This document shows, piece after piece, positions 49,113 through 61,808 of a stretch of DNA of 64,000 bases. Within the stretch, counting starts at the first letter, position 1. Each line of letters starts with the position of its first letter. Under the pieces are notes generated by a model, which ran no database searches, was not told where the DNA came from, and saw only the letters and a program-made list of their open reading frames with translations. The position numbers and the translations under genes were made by a program. Origin of the DNA: Adineta ricciae (taxonomy: Eukaryota > Rotifera > Eurotatoria > Adinetida > Adinetidae); assembly GCA_905250025.1 (NCBI GenBank), contig CAJNOJ010000017.1, positions 248,001 to 312,000 of the forward strand, written 5' to 3'.

Positions 49113-49948
49113 TCAATACAAAATAGCCGTGTCATCTCGTAATTGACCTAATCGAGCCTTTCGAGCTAATGTGGTATTCGGATACTTTCTCGTAGAGTCA
49201 TGAGTAGGTTCAAGCGAATTCCTACTACTTGAATTTGTGCCCGTGATAGTCGATGGTGAAGTATTCGCACGGTAATAATCAAATGGTAATAAGTCTGTCG
49301 GTTGTCGGCAACTTTGAGAATGTTTTAATGAAGGTTTAGGTCGCTCATTTTGTTTTGATCGTAGGACATGATCAAGTTCACTTAAGAAATGAATATTTGG
49401 ATGTGAGGGACGAGTAGATGGAAGTGCGAGGTTTGACACAGATGTTAAGACAGTGGAAGATGACGCATAGACAGGCTCACTCGATAGATTTTGATGACAA
49501 CTAAAATGACAGTTGGTTTTGTTCGTTGAAGAAGAAAAGCTTTTCTGTCTTACCAATACCGCTTCGGAAACGTTTCTTCATAATGCCACGAACTTGCGGT
49601 CAATGTTGATTCGTTGTTAAGTAATTTCTGTAGATTTTTCACATTTTGATTAATCAAATGTGGAGGATCGAAAGATAAAGTGATTGTTGACTCGTTTGTA
49701 TTGAATCTTCGTCGTTTTTTTCCTTTGATATGATGAATATTACTAACCGGCGGAATTTTTTGTGTCCGATGATATGTTGGAATGGGCGACGGCGGATGCC
49801 TATCAATTGACTGCTTGTCTTGATTTTTCGAACGATACTGATGAATAATTAACCAAATAATAAAACTAATAATAATAATAATAAATACAAAACTGATGAC
49901 ACTGCATATAATTATGAGAATGATTTTATCACGTTCATCAAAAGACAT
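49113..49948 (-). CDS. single-pass membrane protein, unrecognised (copy B)
   Basis: Exons 49554-49948 and 49113-49500 have the same lengths (395 and 388 nt) as copy A and give 260 residues. The Ile-rich membrane segment and basic Ser/Pro tail are retained, with scattered substitutions such as ICFIIW to ISFIIW. No break is seen. Confidence 0.65.
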
Positions 49949-51122
49949 TGTCTAGAAAAGAATGATCGATGCAATTGCTTTTTTTCCTTCTCTTGCTGTG
50001 AACACTTTTACTATAGTTAATCGTCAATAAGTCGCTCGTATATATGCTGGCAACTCGTCACCTCAATGGACAATCTCGTTTTTTCCCTGAACTATCGTAC
50101 ATATATATATATACCGTGCAGGTCTACGTTTTTTTTTCTTCTTCTCGCTGAACAGAAGTACAAAATATTAGAGAGAAAAAGAAAAAACGCGAGAAGAACA
50201 AACGATTTGAACTCAACTTGTGCGACAGCATTTCGACGCGACAATTTCTCTTCTCCCTCTCCCTTTATGTATAGATGTGCAATAGCAGACACACTTCGAT
50301 ATGTTTGTCTGTGTTGTTTGTTGAATAAACCTGTACAATGTAGGTGATGATCTGCACCTATACATACAAAACGAGAAAGAAAAGAAGAAGAAGAAAAAAA
50401 AAACGTGCATGCATTATCGGACACATTAATAATGTAATGAGTTAAACCGAGAGAAGAAAGCTAAATGACTCTGTTCATTTCCAAGTCGAATTTTTCTCTT
50501 ACCTTCATGTTGATCCTTTCAATTGAATGTAAATGAAAGCGAAAGATGAAATTTACTAATAGAACGTTATTAACATAAAAGAATTTTTTCAAGGTCGATT
50601 ATTTTGAAAGGTGAAGGATAGGCAATTTTTTGCCTCTTCCCCCCTATTCGATCAACCAAATGAATACAAACATATATATTATGATTATCTACAGTGAGGA
50701 ATACGTCAACAAGGACAAGTTGAAGGCAAGCATTTCTTCTCTAACAAACAAATATTGAAATTTTAATCGAGATTTTTCGAAATGACTTTGTCATTCAATC
50801 AGTCGATTGATTTAACTTGTAGGAATAGCCTTGAACGTAATAAATAATAATCAAATTACCATATAAGGTTTCATATAAATCGCACTTTCGCAGATAGATC
50901 TCATTCGGATTATAATGATCAATATCGTCTAGTTTTGAAGGATCTCTTCGTTTCTATTTCAATAAAAAGCATAAGTGTTCTAACGAATTCAATGAATCGA
51001 TCATAGCACTAATTCATTCATTACAACTATGTATTTTCTTTTCATGAATAACATGCAAATTCACAATGTGTGTTTTTTTTTATTAGAAATCATTAGCAGA
51101 AATAAATATGTTCAAAAAAAGA
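49949..51122. other. intergenic (copy B)
   Basis: Homologous to 32906-34090, with several short indels in simple repeats. No gene was seen. Confidence 0.5.
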
Positions 51123-51628
51123 TTATTTTTTATCATCATTACACATTTTCTTCACACCTTTCGCTAATAATAAGCCGCCGATGACTCCAAATAGCGCAGC
51201 TACAGCTGGTTTCACGTATTTCTCCAGATCGAAACCATCTTCTTCTTTTTTCATTTGCTGTAGTCGATCTTGAATCTGTTGAGCATAACCAGGTGGACGC
51301 TCCGGTGTTGTTGTACCGTATTGTCTTTCAATTATATCACGGACAATGTAATTTCCCGGAAGACTGTCGATGGAATTATTTATCAAATTAGTTCGCGAAC
51401 GACATGTTGGACCTAATTAGGAAACGATTTAGATCACCAAGAGGAAAACAAAGTGACATTACAATCAACGGCGTTTGTCGAGCCTTGTTGACGAGTTATG
51501 GATGCTAAATGTACTTTCAAACAGTTCGCGCAGAATGTATGTTGACAATCGAGAACTTTAGGATCAGCTAGTACATCCAGACAGATCGGACATTGTAAAA
51601 GATCGTCTATATTCGATGCTGTTGCCAT
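51123..51628 (-). CDS. RING-finger protein with C-terminal membrane anchor (copy B)
   Basis: Exons 51463-51628 and 51123-51412 give 151 residues. All RING ligands and the C-terminal membrane segment match copy A. Few amino-acid changes are visible (Ala to Thr after HLASI, Ser to Ala before the intron, KKDED to KKEED). The near-identity of protein against more varied spacer DNA suggests selection on the coding sequence. Confidence 0.8.
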
Positions 51629-52029
51629 TGATTACTTCTGAAAGAAAGGTAAAAGGTTGTGTTGAGTGTTTATTTACTCATGATTTTAACAATCGATGAA
51701 TTCGAATCGTTGTAAAGATTTTGATAAAAAAATCTTGTCTCAAGTGTCAATAAAATGAGAAGGAGAAAATGTTTGAGAATTACTTCAATTGATTCTTTTG
51801 CTTTTCAAATTCAAAATCAAATACTCTTCAGTTGAGATTGAGGTTAACTTTTCAAAACATGAGCAACCTTCGATCGGAGGTATATCGCTTGACTTACTCG
51901 AACGATGTTTTCTAAAATCGAAATTATTCGTTATCTAAAACCAAAAATACACAGACGATTATTTGTATTCAATCTGACATTGAAAAGTTTACAAAGAAAA
52001 ACACATTAAAAGAAAGAAAAAAAATCGAA
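51629..52029. other. spacer (copy B)
   Basis: About 0.4 kb matching 34597-34996. No gene was seen. Confidence 0.5.
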
Positions 52030-52908
52030 TTATTCTTCTTGAGATGTTGATGATTTCTGGTTAGAACTTCCGAGAAACCCTTCGTTAATTTTCCTCAATT
52101 CATCACGAGCAGTTTTGAATAGTGAACTTAATTCTTGTCCACCTGATGAAGATTTATCATAGACGAAACGCCGCACAGTATCGAACGAACTTGGAGATTG
52201 ATCCACGGTTGTTTGACTTATTTGAGCTAAACTGTACGTCTCTCGCATCGACGGTGGCAATTGAGAACAATCAATTGTTTTCGATTTCACAAGCGATGAA
52301 TTACCCATGGATTTCTAAATGAAAAATGTCAAGACGAATATAGTATAAATTAAAGTCAATACCATTGGCGGAACAATATCATCATCTTCATCATCAAGAG
52401 AATCATGTTGATTATGCATTTCAATCACTGAAAATAGAATGCCTATCTTTTGACAAGAACAAGAATCGAAAGTGTTTTACCAGACGCATAAGCTTCAGGA
52501 TACTTTTTATTCAATCGAGTTTTCAATACTCTAAAATAAATCATTATTTCCAGGTGAAATGCCTATTTCATCGTACCTGATTCGTTGGAAAATCGAATCT
52601 AAATCCGTTTTCATTGTCATTAGCAATTGCGTATGATTCGCGTACTCTCTTGTCGCATCCAAATACCGCTTTGCCGAGATTCTATTAATTCCTTCCAGAA
52701 TTTCATTGGATTTATCCAACTGTTCCAATCTAAAAACGCACACAAGTACGAAAATACCAACTTCTCAAATAACATACAACGAGCTCTGAACATGAAGTAA
52801 CCCACTGACATCTTGTTTGTTAACTTCATTGAAAAAGAGATTCACAATTGATGAGGCAGCTGTTTCAGTCGGAGGAGAGGCAGGTGGTGAGTCAGGATCA
52901 CTGTCCAT
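52030..52908 (-). CDS. KXD1: KxDL motif-containing protein (copy B)
   Basis: Exons 52781-52908, 52577-52729, 52481-52530, 52363-52427 and 52030-52314 have exactly the lengths of copy A (128, 153, 50, 65, 285 nt) and give 226 residues. The coiled-coil and the K-x-D-L in MKTDLDSIFQRI are kept. The last exon encodes the same peptide as copy A. Predicted role as for copy A. Confidence 0.88.
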
Positions 52909-54021
52909 TATTCATCAATGGAAAAAACAAAGAATCTAAAATGTCGTGACGCAAAAAAAAACATATGCGACAATATTGTGTTATTGACATTTTATTTTTA
53001 TGACTAATATGACCAATGATGGATTAGACAAGGAAAGAAATGTGTTTGAACGTGGTTCATGACAGGAGCTCAAACAAAAGCGAGCATTTGTTGTGGAAAA
53101 ACGAGTAGTAAATACTAATAGTTTCCAACTCTAGAGCGTTCGTTCGTTCATTCCCAACTCGTTCCTTATTTGACAACTTGTTGAAAGGCGAATCACTAAT
53201 TGAATTAAATTATTAATAGATATTATTCAATAATTTATCTCGATTGAAATAAATTTCGAAATAATTCTTCGATGAAATCATGATGCTTTCTTTCTCCAAT
53301 TTATTTTGGAAAAAAACATCAACTAATAAACGACGGAACTTGTACATTGGCGACCTCTATTGACGTGTTTTTCGGAAAATCAGAGACTGAGTATCGTGCA
53401 GCGATGTCAAAAACAATGCGCTGTTGGATATACAAGTTCTCGATCAGAAGATGCGCCCAGCCGCATGAAATATTTCAATCAATCAAGGAATTCCATCTAG
53501 ACATCAATTGATCCTACCTTATAATTAGTGTTACAATATGCTCTGGCGGAAGACATTTCATTGAGAAAGCTTGTAAAAAACTGAAAGGCTCCTGTTCAAT
53601 GGCAAACTTTTATGTAAAGCTACAAATCCTCCTCAGTTTACACGAGAACGCAACATTTCCTGCGTCATTCAAATATGAAAACAACGTACACATCCGTCAA
53701 TTATATCTAGTAAATATTGACGATGGAACTCTCTTTTCATTTCACTCAAATGGTATATTATTTTTTTCCAGCAAACATCCTCATCTGATCATTGGCTCCA
53801 TCTACTAAATATCTCCTTTTCCCTTTTTCTATCAAACATCAATCAGATTGGTTGATAGTTTCCAGCTCTACAAAACATCCATACATCCATCCATCATATT
53901 TATATTTTCATTTGAAGATTACAAAAAATATGTTTTCGAACATTTTCTTTAGATACTGCTGCTAATGATTCATTGCTAAGCGTCTCCGGCGTTTTGTCTT
54001 CTTTTTGCTTATTTCTATTCA
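52909..54021. other. head-to-head spacer of KXD1 and ARFGEF (copy B)
   Basis: About 1.1 kb homologous to 35876-36991 with visible substitutions and indels. Presumed two-way promoter. Confidence 0.5.
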
Positions 54022-57000
54022 ATGTTAGAAAAACAAGTCAAAGACGAAAATCTCTCGACAAATAATTACAAAAATATGTTTCTTAAACGTGCATTGGAAA
54101 AAATACTAAACGAAAAAGATATTAAAAAATCTCAATATCAACAACTAAAACGAGCCTGTGAAACAGCTTTAGCATCCGTCGCTAAAGACACGCAAACATC
54201 TCAGTAGGCTTCACACTTTGCCTTACATCATCGATCTTGATTGTCGTTTTCTCCTATAGAATCAATGAATCCTCGATTTTGCCCTCCACAAATCATCAGT
54301 TATTGAACGCTGAACAATATTTTCTTCCATTTGAATTAGCATGTGCATCTAATCATCCACGAATGGTTGACACGTCATTAGATTGTCTTCAAGTAGATAC
54401 GAATCGTCATCGTAACTCTCATTTCTCACGATATTTTTACAGAAATTACTTCTCCATGGACATTTACTTGGCAGTGTTCCGGATCCGATCGACCCATCGA
54501 AGCTCTTAATCGATCGAATCGTTTCGACAATATGCATGTGTTTTCGTGGTGTACAAACCGAAGAACAAGTCGAATTACAAATCATCAAAGTGAGTTTTTG
54601 TCAAGTTTTGGAATAACTCAACTGAATCTCCTTGTTGTTTCAGGCATTGCTAACGATAATGACGTCTCAAACGATTGAAATTCACCAACGAAGCGTATTA
54701 CAAATTATAAAAACATGTTTCAATATCTACTTGACCAGTAGATCGAAGATCAATGAAGCAACAGCGCAAGGATGTCTATCGCAAATGTTAAATGGAATTT
54801 TCGCGAAGATGGAACAAAAGATGGTGAAAAATTTCCTTCCAATGGCAAGGAAAACTTATCTTGTGAGTCATTTTAGGTATTATTGAATGAATATCGACAA
54901 CAATATGAACAAGACTCAACGGCTAATTCAATTACAAATGATCAAGAAAATATTTGCACTGGTAAAAACTTTCTCTTGATCGTCGAAATTCGATTGTTCC
55001 TGACTTATTTTTAGTGACCAAAGAAATTCTTGATGAACTAGTAGAAAAAATCTGTTATGGTAAGACAAGATATGCATATACAAGAGAAAATAGCGTTTTG
55101 ATGTTGAATAGACGAGGCTACTCAAACGCAAAATACGCTGCTATCGACCAACGATATTATCGAAGATATGAGATCAACACAAGATGAAATTGACAATGGA
55201 TTAACAAGAAATGGTTTAGGTAAAGTTTAATATCGAACAGATTTTCCTTTTGACTTTATCTGTTAGCTAATTATGTATTTTCTGCTTCTTTTTATAGATT
55301 CTCAAACGAATGATAATCAATCGTCGACCAAAATCACAACGTCAAACGCTCTATCCGCTGAAGAATTATCAGCCGATAACTATTTCAAAAACGCCTATTA
55401 TGTCTTTCGCGCGCTATGTAAATTATCCGACCGGGATATAAAAGATAAGAGCAATACTGATCCGAGGTAATCGATGGATGTTGAATCACATCAAAATGAC
55501 ATCTCTTCATTGTTTAGAACTAATTTGGATTTGAAATCTCGAATATTTTCGTTACGATTAATCATGCAAATTCTTCAAACATCAGGTCCGATATTTCGTT
55601 CATCGGAAGATTTTCTCTACGTGATTAAAACATACTTATGCGTGTCCTTATCAAGAAATGGTGTGTCCTCAATAACAGAACTGTTCGAAATGGCATTGTT
55701 TAATTTCGTCGAACTATTAGACAAATTCAAAGCACATCTGAAAATACAAATTGAGGTTTTATTTCGTGAAATATTTCTGACGATATTAGAAACTTCAACT
55801 AGTTCGTTCCGACATAAATGGCTCGTTATTCAAACTTTAGCAAAAATCTCTGCGGGTAACTTTGCTACTTCAAATGATCGATCATGTTTTGTCTCTTTTT
55901 CGTTCAGATGCTCAAATTATTGTGGATTTATTCATTAATTATGATTGTTCAATGCGTTCGGCGAACATCTTCGAACGTCTAGTTATTGTCCTTTCACGTG
56001 CAGCACAAGGAAGACAAGCAGTTGAACTAGGTCATTCATCTTTCTACACAAAACATATGCAAACAACTGAAACTTTTTGTTAATAGGTTGTAGTCCATCA
56101 GAAGAACACAATTTGAGAATGAAAGGTCTCGAATGTCTTGTTTCCATACTGAGATGTATGGTTGAATGGAGTCAAGACTTGTATGTCAACCCGCATTTAC
56201 AAAGCAACTTAGGTTTGTTAAATTGATTTGTTGTGCTTCATGATATGGTTGTTTTTTTAAGGACCCGATTCGAAACCATCGCATGAGAACCATTACGATC
56301 AAGACAGCAATCGCTTATCGGCAGGTTACAATGGTAACGGTATGCGCCGTGCGGATTCGAACGGTTCAATAAATTCGTCTCATTCGACTAACGGTCTTCC
56401 ATCGGACACATCCAAAAACGCAAATGATTTTGAAATAGTTCGTCAACGAAAGGAATTATTTGAAAAAGGAATTGATTTATTCAATCAAAAACCAAAGAAG
56501 GGCTTAGAATTTCTTTGTGAAAAAAACCTCATCAGCCGCGAACCAGAAACTGTTGCTCAATTTTTTCATTCGTATCAGGATGTCTTAGATAAAACATTAA
56601 TCGGTGATTGTTTGGGAAATGAGGATAATTATCATAAACAAATTATGTATGCATATGTCGATCAACTGGATTTTACTAATATGGAATTTTTGGCTGCATT
56701 AAGAAAATTTCTCTCAGGCTTTCGACTACCAGGTGAAGCACAAAAGATTGACAGATTGATGGAAAAATTCGCAGCTAGATTTTGTGAATGCAATACAAAG
56801 TACGTGTCGAAGTTTTGTTTGTTGAATATCGATGTACATCAATGTTTCTGTTTAGTTTGGAAATATTCGCTAGTGCGGATACTGCATACGTTCTCGCGTA
56901 CTCTGTTATTATGTTAACGACAGATTTACACAGCAAAAATGTAAGAAACATGCGATGTGTTTGAGAAAATGGTTTGATTGATTTTGAAATTTAGGTGAAG

Positions 57001-60000
57001 AAGAAAATGACGAAGGAACAATATGTAAAAATGAATCGGGGAATAAATGATAGCCGTGATTTACCGGAAGAATTTCTCTCGAAAATTTATGATGAAATTG
57101 AAAATGAAGAAATTAAACTGAAAGTAACAACGATACGACGCGGAGCAAACGTAGCTGGTGCAGGTGGAACAAAAGAAAGTTAGTGTGTGATTTTGCGAAG
57201 AATTTTTTTGTATCTTCTTCTCTTTCCAGATATAACAAGTGATAAACAACGTGAGTTACTATTCGATATGCAAATGCGCGATGTCGAAACTCTAGCACGT
57301 GATCTGATGTCTAATGCTGGAACGATTCGAGAAGAATTTACCACTGCTAAACACCTCGAACATGTTCGACCGATGTTTCAAGTAATTCAGAATGAATTGA
57401 CAAGAAAAAAAAACAGGCGATACTTTTTGTTCTGTAGAAAGCCTGGTCACCCTGTCTAGCAGCATTTAGTGTCGGTTTACAAGATAGTGACCATATTGAC
57501 CTCGCTCATCTATGTTTAACTGGCCTCAGTTATTCTATCCGTATTGCCTGCATTTTTCGTATGGAGGTTTGTTTTATACAAAAGAAATTTTGTCTGACTG
57601 TGTCTTATCGTATCATTGTTTGAATAGCTTGAACGAAATGCATTTATCCAAGCTTTATCCAGATTTACGTTACTGATGGCTACATCTCAAGTTCTGGAAA
57701 TCAAAGCAAAGAATGTCGAATGTCTAAAAACACTAATATCAGTTGCACAAAGTGATGGAAACTATCTTGGCGAAGCTTGGTATGACGTAAGTAGACGAGA
57801 AAAGATACTGGCATGAAAACACTTTCTGTATATAGATTCTAAAATGCATCAGCCAATTGGAATTAGCGCAATTATTCGGTATCAATGCAAATAGAGCTAG
57901 ATTGAGCGTACCAAATCATAACCATCATCATGCTTATCATAATTTACCATTAAATAGTACATCTAACACATTTAGTCTTCCTTTCGATAATCTCTTTAAT
58001 CCTGACAAAGGTTTGTACAAGATATCTTGAAACTGTACTCTGAAAGTCTATTTTGGGATGTAGTTCAAACAGCTAAACGTATGCAATCAGCACAAGACCA
58101 AATTCATGAAACCAGTTCTCAAAGTATCGTTGTTTCTGTCGATCGAATTTTCTCCGGTTCAGCGCGACTTGATGGTGATGCAATCGGTACAGTATTTCGT
58201 TTTCTCTATCCATTAATTCTGTGTTTCCTTTCGGTCTAGTGGCATTCGTTCGTAGTTTATGCCATGTATCAATGGATGAGTTACATGGTAATCCACCACG
58301 AATGTTTAGCTTATTGAAAGTAGTTGAAATATCCTATTATAACATGGGTCGTATTCGTCTTCAATGGTCACGTATTTGGGAGATCATAGGTGAACATTTT
58401 AATAAGGTCAAAGACAATTTTTGGATGAGATTTTTATGGATGTAAGCGTATTCTCTATTTAGGCAGCATGCAATTCATTGCAAGATGTAGCATTCTTCGC
58501 TGTTGATTCATTGAGGCAATTGTCGATGAAATTTCTTGAAAAAGGCGAATTTCCAAACTTTCGCTTTCAAAAAGACTTTCTTCGACCATTCGAAGTCATT
58601 ATGAAAAAGAACTCGTACGTAGATCAACTTCCACCATCATGAAGTGTTTCCAGCTTGTCACTTCTCATGAAATAGGTCATCAACAATACGTGATATGGTT
58701 GTTCGCTGTGTGACACATTTCGTTGATTCTCAAGCCGCGAATATTCGATCTGGTTGGAAGAACATCTTCAGTGTTTTCCAAATGGCTGCTGCCGATACCG
58801 ATGCTCAAATTGTTGAACTAGCATTTCAAACCTGTACACATATTGTTGGTAAGAGGACGCTTCGTGCACAATGAACGATCTCACTTTTGAACTATGAAAT
58901 TATTTTTAAAATTCTTTTTTAGGTAAAGTTTTCGATCGACAATTCCCATCGATACTCGATAGTTTCCAAGATGCTGTGAAATGTCTATCCGAATTCGCAT
59001 GCAATGCAGCATTTCCTGATACATCGATGGAAGCTATTCGATTAATACGACAATGCGCGAGATATGTCGCCGAAAGGCCACAAGTAAACATTCATTGTTT
59101 TTCTTTACAGACAATTGTATGGACAATCTGCATGATGTGAATAGATTTTTCGAGACCATGCAGGAGAAGATTTAATCAATGTAACGGAAGAAGATCGCGT
59201 TTGGGTCAAAGGATGGTTTCCCGTACTTTTTGAATTATCGTGCGTTATTAATCGATGTAAACTCGACGTTAGAACAAGGTCAGTTCAAAGAATAGCCGTA
59301 ATACAATACTTGACGTTTGCTTTTGTCTAGAGCACTAACGGTCATGTTCGAAATAATGAAGAGCTATGGTGGAACATTCAGTCAAAATTGGTGGAGAGAA
59401 TTATTCAATGTTGTCTTTCGAATATTTGACAATATGAAATTACCCGATTCACAAACTGAAGTATGATATCTATTCAATGCTCTTCACCTTGAAACTTCCG
59501 TATTGTTTTTCGATAGAAAAATGAATGGATGACAACGACATGCAATCATGCTCTATACGCTATCGTTGATGTCTTTACGCAATTCTACGATGATATATCT
59601 GAGGCTCTTGTTAATGATCTTTACTGTCAGTTGAAACGGTGTGTCAATCAAGATAATGAGATCTTAGCAAAATCAGGAATGAACTGCTTGGAAAATTTTG
59701 TTATTGCTTGCGGACAACGTTTTACTCCGCATGTTTGGCAACAAACATGCGCTTGTATATTAGAAATTCTTCATTCAACTTTACCTGAAAAGCAAGCTAA
59801 CTACTCTTCCACGAGATCAACTAATGCTAAAACTTTATTTTTCAGTCTTTTTACATGGCGACCCGATGGAGAATCGTTTAGTATCGCAACAGTCAATGAA
59901 GCAAATGTAAAGACATGTTTGTCTTGTTCGTTGAAAAGGTGTACCATTATTATCTATCGTTCTAGTCACTCGAGCATACAGAGAGCTCATTAGATCATGC

Positions 60001-61355
60001 TGCCGTAGAATCGGCTGCAAGCCAACATCAGCGCATGGCACGAGCTGGTAGTCTCGCGAGTGTAAATAGTGGAACATCGAATCAGCATGAATCCAATGCT
60101 ACAAATCGGCAATCGCTTGCAAATAGTTTCGATCATTCAAGTAGGACAATTGATACAGATCATATCGATGAAAATAATCTATTTCGACTAGAAACTCGGA
60201 TGAACTATCGTGTTTTTCACATCATCACCATCAAATGTATTGTACAATTGGAACTAATTCAAGCTATTGACAACATCATTTTCTATCCATCGACAAGTAA
60301 AAAGGAAGATTCACAACATATTGCTATTGCACACGTGAGTTATGCTAATATGATTGTTTTTTCGTTGTTCTACTAATCATTAACATATCAATCTAGAAAT
60401 TAACTTGGTTTCAAACTAAGGTATAATCAGAAAACAAATTCGGGGCGAAATCATGGTCTTCCCTATTTGTCTAGTCTCTTCTGTGCATGTTTGCTCTTTT
60501 CAAATTTAATGAAAATACGTTTTTCTTCGAGCGACAGATTCACTAATAAATTTTATCTTTCCATTCCAGGCACTAGCAAATTCAACATCAGGACAACACA
60601 ATTTGACGCACTTATTTCCGCCAGATGAGTTACCTAACGACCAAGGAATGTACAATCATATCAGTCTAGATCAATTACTACTTCTTGTTGATTGTCTCAT
60701 CGAATCACATACATTTGCACGTACATTCAACTCCAATCATGAGCAAAGAAATCTTCTGTGGAAAGCGGGTAAGATAAGAAGAAATGGCATCGAAAGAACG
60801 GCTTTGAAGACATATTTATACTTCTTTTAGGATATCGTGGAGAAGCTAAACCAAACCTTTTGTCACAAGAAACGCGGAGTATTGCATGTGCATTTCGAAT
60901 TCTTTTTCGATTATATTCAGATACAAAACGAAATGACTCAACAGATACAATCAAACGACGAATTCTGAAGTAAAGAAGCACTTAAGTGCCAAGTTCTAAT
61001 TATAACTTCGTTTACTCTTACAGATTGGCACGTGACGGTTTGGAATATTATGTCGGATTAACATCTGAGAGTCACCGTGGCGCATGGTCAAGTGTACTTA
61101 TTCTCATCTACACAAAATTGCTTAAATTACAAGAAGAACGAGTAAATAGTTCTTAAAATACAACAAAACGACTCTTCACAATTGCGTTCTTTTTCTGTTT
61201 AGTTCAAAGACTTTGCCTCAGAAATCTATCCATTCGCAGCTGAAACGGTCGTATTCGACTTAAAACCTGAACTACGTTTTATTTTACGAGAATTTCTTCT
61301 TCGCGTCGGTCGTGTATTTAATGTGAACAATACACAAACTAATTCCAATCCATAA
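54022..61355 (+). CDS. ARFGEF: BIG1/2-type ARF guanine-nucleotide exchange factor (copy B)
   Basis: The same 32-exon gene as 36992-44329, 4 bp shorter in span. The exon boundaries I checked keep phase, and the Sec7 core with [12 protein letters not shown] is intact. Two differences stand out. Exon 18 has a 6-nt insertion in a His/Asn-rich stretch. The donor of intron 26 is GC (59792-59793) instead of GT; that 54-nt intron is also free of in-frame stops, so either a GC-AG intron is used or 18 extra codons are read. Neither would break the protein. Function as for copy A. Confidence 0.95.
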
Positions 61356-61808
61356 GATCTTCTCATTCCTTCTTCTCTTTCTCCCTCTCTGAATTCAATC
61401 TGTTCACACGAAATACATTCCACATTCAATTATCTCACTGTGCGAATTTCAATCTTACGATTACTCTTATCCTTCTTTTTGTTGTACTTGTTGTTTTTTC
61501 TTCATCTCTAGAACACAGTGATCATTATTTCTACACTTATTTTACTTTGTTTGTTTTATCTTCATCTCGGACATGTTTAAACACTTTTATTCGCTCTAGG
61601 TAAAACAAAATTTGTTCATCAAACAAATCCTCTTCATTTTCTACACCCGCACATATTCAGTGGACAATTTCTTCGAAGAGAATATCCTATCGGAGAGATC
61701 AGACAAATAAATACTTGTGTCGGCGTGTAATATTTATGAGTTGTTATTGCTGGAATAAATCAGACAACTGTATACTAAACAATTTGTTTTCATTTTCATC
61801 TGTAGATC
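61356..61808. other. spacer ARFGEF-OXCT (copy B)
   Basis: About 0.45 kb matching 44330-44784. No gene was seen. Confidence 0.5.
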
